Source: Clostridiales bacterium (GTDB taxonomy: Bacteria > Bacillota > Clostridia > Oscillospirales > Oscillospiraceae). From it: a stretch of 64,000 bases of DNA. Of the stretch, positions 1 to 8,781 are shown piece by piece. Every line of letters starts with the position of its first letter. Position 1 is the stretch's first letter. Location of the stretch: NCBI GenBank assembly GCA_902362775.1, contig CABIXV010000006.1, positions 133,827 to 197,826 on the forward strand, read 5' to 3'. Both the position numbers and the translations under genes were made by a program. The notes beneath the pieces were generated by a model. The model made no database searches. It saw only the letters and a program-made list of their open reading frames with translations, and was not told the origin of the DNA.

Positions 1-353
1 ACGATGGCGTTGGCCACCATAGCGCCCACAGAGATGTCGCCGGTGTGCATAGCGCCGCCCTTGCCGCCGCAGCAGCCCTCGGCCTTGCCGAACATCTCAC
101 ACATCATGGCCTTGACGCTGATACCCTTGGCGATATCATGGCCGGCGGGCCGATGGGTGGAGGCCATCCAGTCCTCATGGCTCAAATCGTAGAGCATACC
201 GACGGCGCTGGCCTCCTCGCCAGTGCTCTGGTGGATGGTGCCGGGCATGATGCCCTCTAAAAACAGATAGTAGATACTCTCCTCATACTTTCTGATCTCG
301 TACATCTTTTTGTACATTCCAAGGGCTTTTTCTTTCGATGGGAAATCGCTCAT
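1..353 (-). CDS. TPP-dependent dehydrogenase E1 alpha subunit (N-terminal part)
   Basis: Partial gene whose 3' end lies beyond the left edge; about 118 N-terminal residues are visible. They match the alpha subunit of pyruvate, acetoin or branched-chain 2-oxoacid dehydrogenase E1. In order, there is a start like SDFPSKEKALGMYKKMYEIR, a TIHQSTGEEA stretch, a THRPAGHDIAKG stretch, and the GKGGAMHTGD signature near the thiamine pyrophosphate site. The ATG at 353 is preferred over the ATG at 359 because GGAGGA (361-366) is then 7 nt away. The family decarboxylates a 2-oxoacid and passes the acyl group to a lipoyl E2. Which 2-oxoacid is used cannot be told from this fragment. Confidence 0.85.
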   Translation of the reverse strand, partial: MSDFPSKEKALGMYKKMYEIRKYEESIYYLFLEGIMPGTIHQSTGEEASAVGMLYDLSHEDWMASTHRPAGHDIAKGISVKAMMCEMFGKAEGCCGGKGGAMHTGDISVGAMVANAI

Positions 354-359
354 GATCAT

Positions 360-762
360 ATCCTCCTGCTCATTACATTTTGCCGGCTGTGCCGTATTCC
401 TTCCCACTGTTTTCCAACCAGTCCCGTCCCTTCTCCCCCTCTTTTTATTACTAATATTTTATTTCCTCGAACGTAAAGCAAGTATACTTCTAGCTCTTAT
501 TTTTGTCAATAATAGACTGAAAATAAATTTTTTCAAATCTAATTTATCTATTTTTTCTCAACCTTCTTTTACTCACGTTGTTTTTTTATTTTTCGAACAA
601 TATTTTATTTTCTTTTATAATTATTTATTTTTACTAACATTTTTCTTTTATTTTTCTTATTTTTTACATTTCATTTCTCTTTTTATTAATTACTAATATA
701 TTTTTCAGGTTGATGGTATTCCTCTTTACCTTTTTATTCGGCACTTTTTACCTTCATTTTAC
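360..762. other. AT-rich intergenic region between divergent genes
   Basis: About 400 bases, very T-rich on the plus strand, with no convincing coding content. It must hold the promoter of the leftward E1 gene. Nothing else is recognised. Confidence 0.5.
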
Positions 763-791
763 TTGTGTTTCCCAAAATCATCATGTATAAT
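763..791 (+). promoter_or_regulatory. Putative sigma-A promoter of the ABC ATPase gene
   Basis: TTGTGT (763-768), 17 bases, then a perfect TATAAT (786-791). The transcript would begin near 798 and carry a leader of nearly 200 nt before the ATG at 994. Confidence 0.5.
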
Positions 792-865
792 AGCCAAAAT
801 CGAGCGATCGATTTAGATCAGGCCGGCAGCCTACTCCATTCTTATAGTCTGTCAGGCTAATAAAG

Positions 866-993
866 TAAGGAGGACCAAATATCCGCGCGGCTTGCGGTAC
901 AGCAGTGTGGAGACCTGCTGCAACGTCCGCGGAGTTCCGCTCTCCGCGGGCAAGGGGTCACAGGCAGAGGCCGTGACACCAAAGCCGATCACT
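866..993 (+). promoter_or_regulatory. Structured leader with tandem hairpins
   Basis: An AAGGAGG at 867-873 has no start codon at usual spacing. It is followed by three short hairpins in series: CCGC/GCGG (883-886 with 894-897), CAGCAG/CTGCTG (900-905 with 915-920) and a perfect 8-bp stem CCGCGGAG/CTCCGCGG (927-934 with 942-949). A TTG at 892 is in frame with the ABC gene, so an N-terminally extended protein is an alternative reading. No known riboswitch class was recognised. Confidence 0.4.
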
Positions 994-2190
994 ATGGCGA
1001 CTCTCTCCCTTAGAAACATCAAAAAGATCTATCCCCATGCCAGCAACGGCAAGAAAAAGAAGGCTTCCAAAAAAGGCGAGGCTCCCACAGGCGAAAAAGC
1101 CAATCTTGAGGTGACCTCCCAGGGCGTGGTAGCTGTCCAGCAATTCAATCTGGATATCTCTGACAAGGAGTTTATCGTACTGGTCGGTCCCTCCGGCTGC
1201 GGAAAATCCACCACGCTTCGGATGGTCGCCGGTCTGGAGGAGATCTCAGAAGGCGAGCTGTACATTGACGGCAAACTGATGAACGACGTAGAGCCCAAAG
1301 ACCGTGATATCGCAATGGTCTTCCAGAGCTATGCCCTGTACCCCCATATGACTGTATATGAAAATATGGCCTTCCCCCTGAAGCTTCGGAAAATGCCCAA
1401 AGACGAGATCGACCGCAAGGTGAAGGAGGCCGCCGCCACTCTGGACATCACCCAGTACCTGAACCGGAAGCCAAAGGCCCTGTCCGGCGGCCAGCGTCAG
1501 CGTGTGGCCATCGGCCGCGCCATTGTCCGCGAACCCAAAGTGCTGCTGATGGACGAGCCCCTGTCCAATTTGGACGCCAAGCTCCGCAACCAGATGCGTT
1601 CCGAAATCATCAAACTGCGCCAGAAAATCGATACCACATTTATGTACGTTACCCACGATCAGACCGAGGCTATGACCCTGGGCGACCGTATTGTCATCAT
1701 GAAGGACGGCTTTATCCAGCAGATCGGCACGCCTCAGGAGGTCTTTGACCACCCGGCCAATCTGTTCGTTGCCGGCTTTATTGGCACACCCCAGATGAAT
1801 TTCTTTGACGCCAAACTGCTTCTGGAAGGTGGGCGCTATTTTGTCACCACCGGGGCGGTCAAGGTGGAACTTTCTGAAGAGAAGCAGCAAGCCCTAGCGG
1901 CGAAAAAAGTTTCCGCTCAGGATGTCACCTTAGGCGTCCGCCCCAACCACATTATCCTCAACGACGGCACCAACGCCATCGAAGCCACGGTAGATGTGTC
2001 AGAGATGATGGGCAGCGAGGTCCATCTCCACGCCAACACCCAGGGCCGGGATGTAATTATCATTGTCCCCACCATGGATATCTCCGGCAGCCATAAGGAG
2101 ACATTCTCCTACGGCGCCAAGATCAATTTCACTTTCGGCGGCAACGTATGCCACATTTTTGGTGCTGACGAGAACAATTTGGAGCTTTAA
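994..2190 (+). CDS. Sugar ABC transporter ATP-binding protein, MsmX/UgpC type
   Basis: Energises a carbohydrate ABC importer at the inner face of the membrane; MsmX-type ATPases often serve several importers. Visible motifs are Walker A GPSGCGKST, Q-loop VFQSYALYPHM, signature LSGGQRQR, Walker B VLLMDEPLSNLD and switch His in YVTHDQTEA. The C-terminal TOBE-like part contains LGVRPNH. An unusual insert of about 30 residues, rich in Lys and Gly, sits between the first beta strand (LRNIKKIYPH) and VVAVQQFNLDI. The ATG at 994 gives the standard N-terminus; a TTG at 892 would add 34 residues with no family resemblance. No permease or binding protein is adjacent, which fits an orphan, shared ATPase. 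It ends before convergent terminators. Confidence 0.93.
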   Translation: MATLSLRNIKKIYPHASNGKKKKASKKGEAPTGEKANLEVTSQGVVAVQQFNLDISDKEFIVLVGPSGCGKSTTLRMVAGLEEISEGELYIDGKLMNDVEPKDRDIAMVFQSYALYPHMTVYENMAFPLKLRKMPKDEIDRKVKEAAATLDITQYLNRKPKALSGGQRQRVAIGRAIVREPKVLLMDEPLSNLDAKLRNQMRSEIIKLRQKIDTTFMYVTHDQTEAMTLGDRIVIMKDGFIQQIGTPQEVFDHPANLFVAGFIGTPQMNFFDAKLLLEGGRYFVTTGAVKVELSEEKQQALAAKKVSAQDVTLGVRPNHIILNDGTNAIEATVDVSEMMGSEVHLHANTQGRDVIIIVPTMDISGSHKETFSYGAKINFTFGGNVCHIFGADENNLEL

Positions 2191-2271
2191 TCCGCTCCAG
2201 CAAATCGTTTCTTTTTGATAACAGATGAGGCCGGAACCCCTACGGGCTCCGGCCTCATCGTTTCAGCAAGG

Positions 2272-2311
2272 AAAAGAGCGCGGGCCTCACTGGGGCTCCG
2301 CGCTCTTTTTT
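2272..2311. terminator. Bidirectional rho-independent terminator
   Basis: AAAAGAGCGCGG (2272-2283) pairs with CCGCGCTCTTTT (2298-2309), with T-runs on both strands. It lies between the convergent ABC ATPase and hydroxyacid dehydrogenase genes. A second GC-rich hairpin without a T-run sits just upstream at 2224-2259. Confidence 0.85.
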
Positions 2312-2320
2312 GGTCAATCG

Positions 2321-3283
2321 TTATCCAATCAGGTCCCGCAGTTCAGGGACGATGAACTTGGGCGTACGGCCGGAGAAAAAGTCGTCGATGGCCTGGGCAC
2401 AGGCCAGGGAGGACCGGGTGGATGCCTCCTTGGTCGCGCCGCCGATGTGAGGGGCGACCAGTACGTTCTCCATCTTCAGCAGAGGATTCTTTAGGTCGAA
2501 GGGCTCCTGCTCCACCACATCAAGGCCGGCTCCCGCGATCTTCTTCGCTTCAAGGGCTCGGATCAGCGCCGCCTCGTCTACGATCTTTCCTCGGGAAGTG
2601 TTGATGAGAAAGGCGCTCTCCTTCATCAGGTCAAACTCATGGTCACTGATGCTGTGAACAGTGTCCTTGGTAGCGGGTACATGGAGAGACACATAGTCGG
2701 CACAGCGGAACACCTCGTCCCGATCCTCTGTTAATTGAATGTAGTCCGGCAGCTCCCGGGCGAAGGGGTCATATGCCACTACCTTCATATCAAAGCCAAG
2801 CGCCGCTTTCTTCGCCACCAGTTTTCCGATGTTGCCCGTGCCGATCAAGCCCAAGGTCTTGCCCTCCAGCTCGGTCTTTGGGATTCCCATCTTGGCATAG
2901 CGGTAGTCGCTCTCGCAGTGGGCCATCACGGCCTTAAAATTCCGGGAGCAGTAGAGCATATAGAAAATCGCCAGCTCCGCCACCGAGATGGCGTTGGCCC
3001 CGCCGGCAGTGGTGACCAGCACCTTATTGCGGCGGGCAGCCTCCAAGTCAACTCCGTCATAGCCCGCCCCATGGCGGGCTATGATCTTCAGTTTGGGGGC
3101 GTTGTCCAGTATCTTCGCGGTAATCTTAGCGGTCCGGACAATCATGGCGTCACAGTCAGCCACATCCGCCAGCACATCCTCCTCCGCAAAGCCACGTCCA
3201 TCCACCACTTCATAGCCGTGGTCACGGAGATAGGCATAGCCTTCGGGTAGAATCGGCTGGGGCAGTAAAATCTTATAACTCAT
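2321..3283 (-). CDS. D-isomer-specific 2-hydroxyacid dehydrogenase (phosphoglycerate dehydrogenase-like)
   Basis: NAD-dependent oxidoreductase of about 320 residues acting on a D-2-hydroxyacid or its 2-oxoacid. It shows the substrate-domain start SYKILLPQPILPEGY, the dinucleotide fold LGLIGTGNIGKLVAKKA, the catalytic Arg/Glu/His set in INTSRGKIVDEAAL, LDVVEQEP and APHIGGAT, and no C-terminal ACT domain. The ATG at 3283 has AAAGGA upstream. It is the last gene of a leftward cluster, 14 nt after the amidohydrolase gene, which suggests it handles a 2-hydroxyacid or 2-oxoacid made by that cluster rather than serving serine synthesis. Confidence 0.88.
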   Translation of the reverse strand: MSYKILLPQPILPEGYAYLRDHGYEVVDGRGFAEEDVLADVADCDAMIVRTAKITAKILDNAPKLKIIARHGAGYDGVDLEAARRNKVLVTTAGGANAISVAELAIFYMLYCSRNFKAVMAHCESDYRYAKMGIPKTELEGKTLGLIGTGNIGKLVAKKAALGFDMKVVAYDPFARELPDYIQLTEDRDEVFRCADYVSLHVPATKDTVHSISDHEFDLMKESAFLINTSRGKIVDEAALIRALEAKKIAGAGLDVVEQEPFDLKNPLLKMENVLVAPHIGGATKEASTRSSLACAQAIDDFFSGRTPKFIVPELRDLIG

Positions 3284-3297
3284 AGAAATCAATCCTT

Positions 3298-4431
3298 TCA
3301 ATCTGCTTGGTAAGCAATCTGTCCGGATCGGATAGTGGTGACAGGGACGATGGATTGGCTCCCCTGCCGCTGGTTTCCATCGGAATCCTGGAACAAGACA
3401 TCTCCATATTTTAGCCGGCACAGGATCAGATCAGCCTGGTAACCGGGCTCTACTTTCCCGATTTTGTCAGCCAGACCGAGCTGTTTTGCTGGTGTTTCCG
3501 TGACAGCGCGGATTACTTCCGTCAGCGGCATACCGAGGAACAAAAATTTGGACATAACCGCAGCAAGGTCCCACATGGCGGGTTCCTTATGAAATGTTGC
3601 CGGTGTGGAATCACTGCTGATAATATCGGGCCAAAAATGGCAGGCAGCCGCTTTTTCCGCAACAGGAAAGCTGAAATTGACGCGGCCATTTCCAACCTCC
3701 ATCAATACGCCTCTCTCCCGTGCGTCTATCAGGCCACTGCGAACAATACCGTTCTGATCCAGAATTGTACTGCCCTTGTTGTGATACACATGGCTATACA
3801 CATCGCCAGCCCGCAGGAGTTTCGCAACCTGTTCCGCTCCTTCAGGAGGATCTGTCGTGTGAACACATACGGGCAGCCCTAGTTGTTCGCCAAACTCCAC
3901 CGCACGTTTTAAGGGGGTAAGCCCAAGTTCCTTCACGATCGATCTGCTAATGCGTACCTTAATGCCACAGATCTGTTTGGGATATTCCTCTATCAGTTCC
4001 CGCATTTTTCCGATATCCAACACTGAGTCATCGAGCGGTTCGTTAATCCCCTTCCCCGGTTGACCTACGGGTGAAATATTCAAATAACTGAATAGCCGCA
4101 GCTTTTTCCCAGACAAATCGCAGTGGTAAAGTGCCGGGTAATTGACCCAACCCGCTGTGCCCATATCCACAGCGGTAGTTACGCCTGCTGTCAGTAGTTT
4201 ATCCGCATCCATTCCGAACGTGCTTCCGTGACGGAACAAATGGGTATGAAAGTCAATGAGACCAGGCAACAGATACATACCGTCCGCCTGAACAACACGC
4301 CGAGATTCGCGCTGTCCCGCCCCAGCAGGACAAATCGAAACAATTTTATCCTCCCGGACCAGTACATCCGATAGGGATTCTCTGCCGCTATCCAATGCCA
4401 GAAGTCTCGCATCGCAAATCAAAAGCTCCAA
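3298..4431 (-). CDS. Amidohydrolase/deacetylase family metallohydrolase
   Basis: A 377-residue metal-dependent hydrolase of the dihydroorotase/adenine-deaminase superfamily, resembling the EF_0837-type subgroup. Metal-binding landmarks are HxH in GLIDFHTHLF, a candidate carboxylated Lys in CGIKVRISR, His in CVHTTDPPEG and SHVYHNKGS, and the late Asp in ISSDSTPATF. The start is taken as TTG at 4431, because the GGGGGG at 4441-4446 is well placed and no ATG fits. It hydrolyses an amide or ester bond in an unknown small acid. It lies 24 nt after the permease gene and directly before the hydroxyacid dehydrogenase, so co-transcription is likely. Confidence 0.82.
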   Translation of the reverse strand: MELLICDARLLALDSGRESLSDVLVREDKIVSICPAGAGQRESRRVVQADGMYLLPGLIDFHTHLFRHGSTFGMDADKLLTAGVTTAVDMGTAGWVNYPALYHCDLSGKKLRLFSYLNISPVGQPGKGINEPLDDSVLDIGKMRELIEEYPKQICGIKVRISRSIVKELGLTPLKRAVEFGEQLGLPVCVHTTDPPEGAEQVAKLLRAGDVYSHVYHNKGSTILDQNGIVRSGLIDARERGVLMEVGNGRVNFSFPVAEKAAACHFWPDIISSDSTPATFHKEPAMWDLAAVMSKFLFLGMPLTEVIRAVTETPAKQLGLADKIGKVEPGYQADLILCRLKYGDVLFQDSDGNQRQGSQSIVPVTTIRSGQIAYQAD

Positions 4432-4455
4432 AATCAGATACCCCCCAATTTATCC

Positions 4456-5727
4456 TTAACCATATAAAGGCCAGAAAATGGGGATCAACAGGACGCAGGC
4501 CACCATAAACACTAGTGTCAGGCCGATGTTGCTCTTCAGATAGTCGGAAAATTTATAGCCTCCGTAGGAGTAAATCAGATTTGCAGGCGGGCAGGCAATG
4601 GGAGTCAGAATCGACATAGTGGAGGCAATACCAAGTACCATAATAAGGGCAGACGGCACGACACCAATGGTATTTGCGATGGCAATGACAATAGGCATAA
4701 GCAGGGTGACAGTTACTACATTTGACATGAACTGTGTCATCACAGCGGTCAGCGCGAAAATCACAATTGTAATGAAATAGACATTGGTAGAATCACCTAT
4801 AATATTGATCAGCTGATCAGCAATAATCTGGGCAGCGCCTGTGTTCTTCAACGCAGTTGCCAGAGGAGTCATACCACCTAGCAGAATGACAGTTTTAATG
4901 CTAACCAACTGATATGCCTGCTTCTCCGTAAAGATGCCCAACAGCACATCAGCAACAGCGCCGATAATAGCCACCATGTAAGAGGGAATACCAGTCTGAT
5001 TTTCAAAAATCATACCCACAAACACAGCCAGCAGGACAACAACGGATGCAACCTGCTTCCAGCGAGGGGCCGTTTTAGGCTCAGAATTGGTAAACAACTG
5101 GTCATCAATCCCGCTCATTTTGATGTCAGGTAAAAATTTATAGCCAATAAAATACATATAGGCCAGCATAATCAGAGTCAGGGGCAGGCCGATCTTGCTG
5201 ATTTCAAAAAATCCAAACGGATATCCCAAGGCCTTGATCTGATCGCCGATCAGTACATTGATCGCCGCATCACCCACAAGGGTAAGACGCCCGCCAGCCA
5301 TTGAACCCAGGAAGGCGGACATCAACAGTTTGGAATGGCTAAACCCAGTGGATGCGCAGATTCCCATGATAATAGGAATAAAAACAGCTACAGTTCCAGA
5401 ATTGCTCAAGCCCGCAGACATAATGCTGGCAAGGACAAGGATTGCCATAATCATTTGCCGCTCGGTCTTTGCAAACCGGGTAACAACAGAAGCAATTTTG
5501 TCACATACACCGGTTTCAAATAGCGCACTTCCTACAATTACAACACCAATCAGCATTAGAATTGTAGTGCTAGCAAATCCGGCAACAGCCTCTTTCGGTG
5601 TAACCAAGCGAGTAAGGACCAATGCGATTAGGGTCAGCATGACCGTCATGTTTACCGGAATTTTTTCCAGGAGGAAAGAAATCACGGCACAGATTAAAAT
5701 AATAATCGTAAGTGTCGCTGGCGACAT
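4456..5727 (-). CDS. SLC13-family (DASS-type) anion permease
   Basis: A 423-residue inner-membrane protein with about ten or more hydrophobic segments, probably a sodium-coupled carboxylate or other anion importer. Family signs are the duplicated hairpin/SNT-like motifs, seen as SAGLSNSGTVAVFIPI in the first half and TQFMSNVVTVTLLMPIV in the second, followed by ACPPANLIYSYGGYKF near the C-terminus. It is slightly shorter than classical DASS carriers. The ATG at 5727 has GAGGAG upstream. It sits between the RraA-like gene and the amidohydrolase gene, so it probably brings in their substrate. Confidence 0.85.
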   Translation of the reverse strand: MSPATLTIIILICAVISFLLEKIPVNMTVMLTLIALVLTRLVTPKEAVAGFASTTILMLIGVVIVGSALFETGVCDKIASVVTRFAKTERQMIMAILVLASIMSAGLSNSGTVAVFIPIIMGICASTGFSHSKLLMSAFLGSMAGGRLTLVGDAAINVLIGDQIKALGYPFGFFEISKIGLPLTLIMLAYMYFIGYKFLPDIKMSGIDDQLFTNSEPKTAPRWKQVASVVVLLAVFVGMIFENQTGIPSYMVAIIGAVADVLLGIFTEKQAYQLVSIKTVILLGGMTPLATALKNTGAAQIIADQLINIIGDSTNVYFITIVIFALTAVMTQFMSNVVTVTLLMPIVIAIANTIGVVPSALIMVLGIASTMSILTPIACPPANLIYSYGGYKFSDYLKSNIGLTLVFMVACVLLIPIFWPLYG

Positions 5728-5759
5728 GTCTACTACTCCTCTCTTTCTATAAGAAACAA

Positions 5760-6461
5760 TCAGGGCCGGTATACGTCGTCGATGATTTCAAACCCCTTTT
5801 CTTCCAGTGTCTTTTCCACCCAGGCCCGGTTTGCGGTACCCTCTCTGGCCGCAATCAGCTTCTTTTCATCCGCGGCCTGGAATTTCTTGGCCTCCTCCAG
5901 AATCACGGGAGCGTCTTTTCTGGGGATCACGATCACTCCGTCAGGATCAGCCAGGATAATATCCCCAGGGTTAACACTGACACCGCCGCAGGAGATGGGC
6001 ACGTTGATCTCGCCGGGACCCTCTTTATAGGGGCCGCCAGGGGTAGTTCCGGTGCAGTAGACTGGGAAATCCCAGTGTCCAATCTCGTCGATGTCACGAA
6101 TGGGGCCGTCCAGAACGATACCGGCGATTTTTTTGGTATACTTCAGGTAAGCCATCATCACCTCGCCCATCAGAGCTCTGGTATCGTCCTCCTCGTTGGA
6201 CACCACCAGCACATCCCCCTCCTGACACAGGTTCAGCGCCGCGTGGAGAGCCAGATTGTCCCCCGCCCGGCCCTTGACGGTATAGGCCGGACCCACCATC
6301 ATCTGGTCCTTTGGCTGACTCACCAGCTTGATACGGGGGTTCATGGCACAGCTGCGGCCCATGACATCGGCGGTGTTGGATGCGGGAATGCTCTTAAACT
6401 GCGCCATGATCTCGGGGTCCGGCATCTCGCGCTTGAGGTAGATCCTCTTGCCAACAGACAT
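5760..6461 (-). CDS. RraA-like protein (HMG/CHA aldolase or dimethylmenaquinone methyltransferase-like fold)
   Basis: A protein of 233 residues with the RraA fold. The family includes 4-hydroxy-4-methyl-2-oxoglutarate aldolases and oxaloacetate decarboxylases as well as RNase E regulators; in Clostridia an enzymatic role is more likely. Key stretches are GPAYTVKGRAGDNLALHAAL, the catalytic Arg-Asp in DGPIRDIDEIG and a conserved Asp in ADPDGVIVIP. The ATG at 6461, with GGAGG 8 nt upstream, is chosen over the in-frame TTG at 6467. It is the first gene of the leftward cluster and divergent from the LysR gene, suggesting LysR control. Confidence 0.85.
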   Translation of the reverse strand: MSVGKRIYLKREMPDPEIMAQFKSIPASNTADVMGRSCAMNPRIKLVSQPKDQMMVGPAYTVKGRAGDNLALHAALNLCQEGDVLVVSNEEDDTRALMGEVMMAYLKYTKKIAGIVLDGPIRDIDEIGHWDFPVYCTGTTPGGPYKEGPGEINVPISCGGVSVNPGDIILADPDGVIVIPRKDAPVILEEAKKFQAADEKKLIAAREGTANRAWVEKTLEEKGFEIIDDVYRP

Positions 6462-6591
6462 AATCAATTCCTCCTCTGCTTTCCTTGTTTTTTGCGTTGC
6501 GGATTTTGTAGTTTCATAGTAATATAGTGGTATGCAAAAATCAAACGGAGTTTTTTTGAGTTTTTAACAAAAAAATTTTGTGGAGGTATGT
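6462..6591. promoter_or_regulatory. Divergent LysR/RraA promoter region
   Basis: 130 bases between the rraA-like and lysR genes. A CATA-N12-TATG dyad lies near 6515-6540, the kind of T-N11-A site LysR proteins bind. Binding by the neighbouring regulator is inferred. Confidence 0.4.
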
Positions 6592-7560
6592 ATGGATCTG
6601 ACCAGTCTATATTACTTCTCCGAGTTGGCAAAGGACCTGCATATGACTCGCACCGCCAACCGCCTCTTTATCTCCCAGCAGACGTTAAGCAACCACATCC
6701 AACGTCTGGAGGACTACTATGGCGTTCGGCTGCTTCACCGCAAGCCGTCCCTCTCCCTGACCACGGCAGGGGAGTTTGTGCTGGCCTTTGCGGAGGTGAT
6801 GATGAAGGAACAGACCAATCTGAAGGACATTCTGTCCGATATCGAGCAGCAGGAGCGGGGCGTCCTCCGTTTCGGCGCCAGCGCCTTGCGCTTAAATATG
6901 TGTTTGCCCGCTGTCCTGCCCCAGTTCTCTGCCCGATATCCCAATGTGGACATCCACATTACCGACACCATCACACCCCGTCTGGAGCCGCTGGTATTAG
7001 ACCGGTCCCTCGACTTTGCTATCACCCTCAACGGTGAGGAGCACCCCAAGTTGGTCACCCACCACCTGATGGACGACCAGGTCTATCTCTGTGTCGCGGA
7101 CTCCCTGCTTCAGTCCTACTATGGTGAACAGGCCCCGATGCTGAAACGGAAGGCCCTCTCCGGCGCCCATGTGGAGGACTTCTCCAAGCTCCCCTTCTGT
7201 ATTTTTGACAACCGTATGGGACGCCAGATCAACCAGTGTTTTGAAAGCGCCAATTTGATTCCCCGCGCCTATATCACCAGCACTTATACCCAGGCCGGCA
7301 TCACCGCCTGTTTCCAGGGACTGGCCGCCTGCTTCTGCTCCCAGGCGAACCTGGTCAGCCAGCGGGACAACATTCCTTCGGATATCAACATTTTTCCCCT
7401 GCTTTACCGGAATGAGCCCCTGTCCCAGCGGCTCTCTCTCATCCGCATGAAGGACCGCTATCTGTCCCACTATTCCAAATTCTTTTTGGAGCAGCTTTTC
7501 GACTATTTCAGCGACGTGGAGCGCACCCGCATGGAGCGTCTGGGACAGATCTCCGACTGA
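6592..7560 (+). CDS. LysR-family transcriptional regulator
   Basis: A 322-residue regulator with an N-terminal winged helix (LYYFSELAKDLHMTRTANRL, then FISQQTLSNHIQRLEDYYG) and a C-terminal periplasmic-binding-like effector domain beginning near RGVLRFGASALRL. The ATG at 6592 follows GGAGG (6582-6586); a GTG at 6580 would lie upstream of that site. It is divergent from the RraA/SLC13/amidohydrolase/dehydrogenase genes and probably activates them in response to their substrate. Confidence 0.92.
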   Translation: MDLTSLYYFSELAKDLHMTRTANRLFISQQTLSNHIQRLEDYYGVRLLHRKPSLSLTTAGEFVLAFAEVMMKEQTNLKDILSDIEQQERGVLRFGASALRLNMCLPAVLPQFSARYPNVDIHITDTITPRLEPLVLDRSLDFAITLNGEEHPKLVTHHLMDDQVYLCVADSLLQSYYGEQAPMLKRKALSGAHVEDFSKLPFCIFDNRMGRQINQCFESANLIPRAYITSTYTQAGITACFQGLAACFCSQANLVSQRDNIPSDINIFPLLYRNEPLSQRLSLIRMKDRYLSHYSKFFLEQLFDYFSDVERTRMERLGQISD

Positions 7561-7581
7561 TGTTTCCGTCCGTCTGGCAGC

Positions 7582-7624
7582 AAAAGCGCCGGCTGGAAAG
7601 AGTATCTTTCCGTCCGGCGCTTTT
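7582..7624. terminator. Bidirectional terminator
   Basis: A long stem runs from AAAAGCGCCGG (from 7582) to CCGGCGCTTTT (ending 7624), with inner pairing GGAAAGA/TCTTTCC. It separates the convergent lysR and cytidylate-kinase-like genes. Confidence 0.85.
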
Positions 7625-7632
7625 CTATTCTA

Positions 7633-8238
7633 TTATCTGGACCGGACCAGTTCCACGATCATGGAAACACACTTTTCAACGCCAATGACACCGCTGTCCA
7701 GAGAGAGGTGGTAGTTCTGGCAGCGCCCCCACTCCCTGCCGGTGAAGTGCTTATAGTTGACCTTTCGCCTTGTGTCCTTGTCGCGCAGCCGCTCCTCCGG
7801 CTTCTTCTCGCTCTCACCGTACAGACGGACGATCCGGTCTGCCCGGAAGGCAGGAGCGGCGTGGACAAAGATATGGAAGGCGTCTGGGTTATCCTTCAAA
7901 ATATAGTCGGCGCAGCGGCCTACGATCACACAGGAACCTTTTTCCGCTAGATCCAGAATGACCTGGCGCTGCATACACCATAGGAAGTCGGAGGCGTTCA
8001 TGCCGCCCATGACATCGGCCCGCCCACTGAAGGCGGCGAAATAGGCCAGAATGGACTTTCCAGGCGCGTACTCCCCCGCATTCTCTACATACTCTGGCGC
8101 GAAGCCGGTCTTCTCCGCCACTTGTTTGATGAGTTCCTTGTCGTAGTAGGGGATCTCCAGAGCCTCGGCCACTGATTTTCCGATACTTCTGCCCCCGCTG
8201 CCAAACTCCCGGCTAATGGTAATGATTGTCTTGCTCAT
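7633..8238 (-). CDS. Cytidylate kinase-like family protein
   Basis: A 201-residue P-loop protein of the cytidylate-kinase-like family common in Clostridia, distinct from the housekeeping Cmk. The N-terminus shows ISREFGSGGRSIGKSVAEAL as the nucleotide loop. CVIVGRCADYIL and HIFVHAAP follow, with Arg-rich lid residues in EERLRDKDTRRKVNYKHF. These proteins are thought to phosphorylate small molecules or nucleotides; their substrate is generally unknown. The start has GAGGAGG upstream. No functional link to its neighbours is apparent. Confidence 0.82.
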   Translation of the reverse strand: MSKTIITISREFGSGGRSIGKSVAEALEIPYYDKELIKQVAEKTGFAPEYVENAGEYAPGKSILAYFAAFSGRADVMGGMNASDFLWCMQRQVILDLAEKGSCVIVGRCADYILKDNPDAFHIFVHAAPAFRADRIVRLYGESEKKPEERLRDKDTRRKVNYKHFTGREWGRCQNYHLSLDSGVIGVEKCVSMIVELVRSR

Positions 8239-8239
8239 A

Positions 8240-8690
8240 TTCGTTCCTCCTCATTTAGCTCTCGATAGATTTTTCGGATGACCGGCGCCACAATCAAAAA
8301 AGTCAACAGATTTAACCCCGGCATAGAATTCAGGACTCTATCCAGATCCTAAAAGCATCGGCAGCGGCAGGGAGGAGCACACGCAGAGCACAGCCGCGTT
8401 CCCAGTGCCCCGATAAGCCCCCTCGGCGCGTCCCGCTCCTATGCTGATGCTGGAAAAGCAGCCGTCCTGATTATCACTTCCGCCACCTGTGCCACCATGG
8501 TGATCGGACAGGCCACCATATTGGCAGCAAAAATCTGTTTTATCATATTATACAACGCCGCGGCCAATAAGGAAATAGTACGTGGTATCGCATATTTTCC
8601 CATCAGGACGCCCAGCCCCTCCCGCCTTTTTGAATCCCTCGGGATTTTGGAATTTTTATCTTCAAGCAAGCTGTTCCAAATTTAAACACT
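8240..8690 (-). pseudogene. Decayed integral-membrane protein remnant
   Basis: Read leftward, three frames carry pieces of one hydrophobic protein: a piece containing KYAIPRTISLLAAALYN and ITMVAQVAEVII (about 8680-8440), a middle piece with LCVCSSLPLPMLLGSG in another frame (about 8440-8350), and a tail SMPGLNLLTFLIVAPVIRK ending near 8245. Stops and frameshifts separate them. The family could not be named. The tail abuts the ribosome site of the cytidylate-kinase-like gene, so it may once have been upstream in the same transcript. Confidence 0.45.
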
Positions 8691-8705
8691 TTATGGTAAG
8701 TGGGC

Positions 8706-8743
8706 AAAAAAGGGCTCGGGACTGTCATCAACAGTTCCGAGCC
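8706..8743 (-). terminator. Rho-independent terminator after the TRAP remnant
   Basis: GGCTCGGGACTGT (8713-8725) pairs with ACAGTTCCGAGCC (8731-8743). On the minus strand the stem is followed by a T-run (8706-8711). Confidence 0.85.
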
Positions 8744-8781
8744 TCTCACATATGTTATAAAGAATTCCTATGTATGTCAGG

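Noticed and set aside
2224..2259. GC-rich hairpin after the ABC ATPase as a terminator
   Set aside because: The stem is strong but no T-run follows on either strand; the next hairpin (2272-2311) is the convincing terminator.
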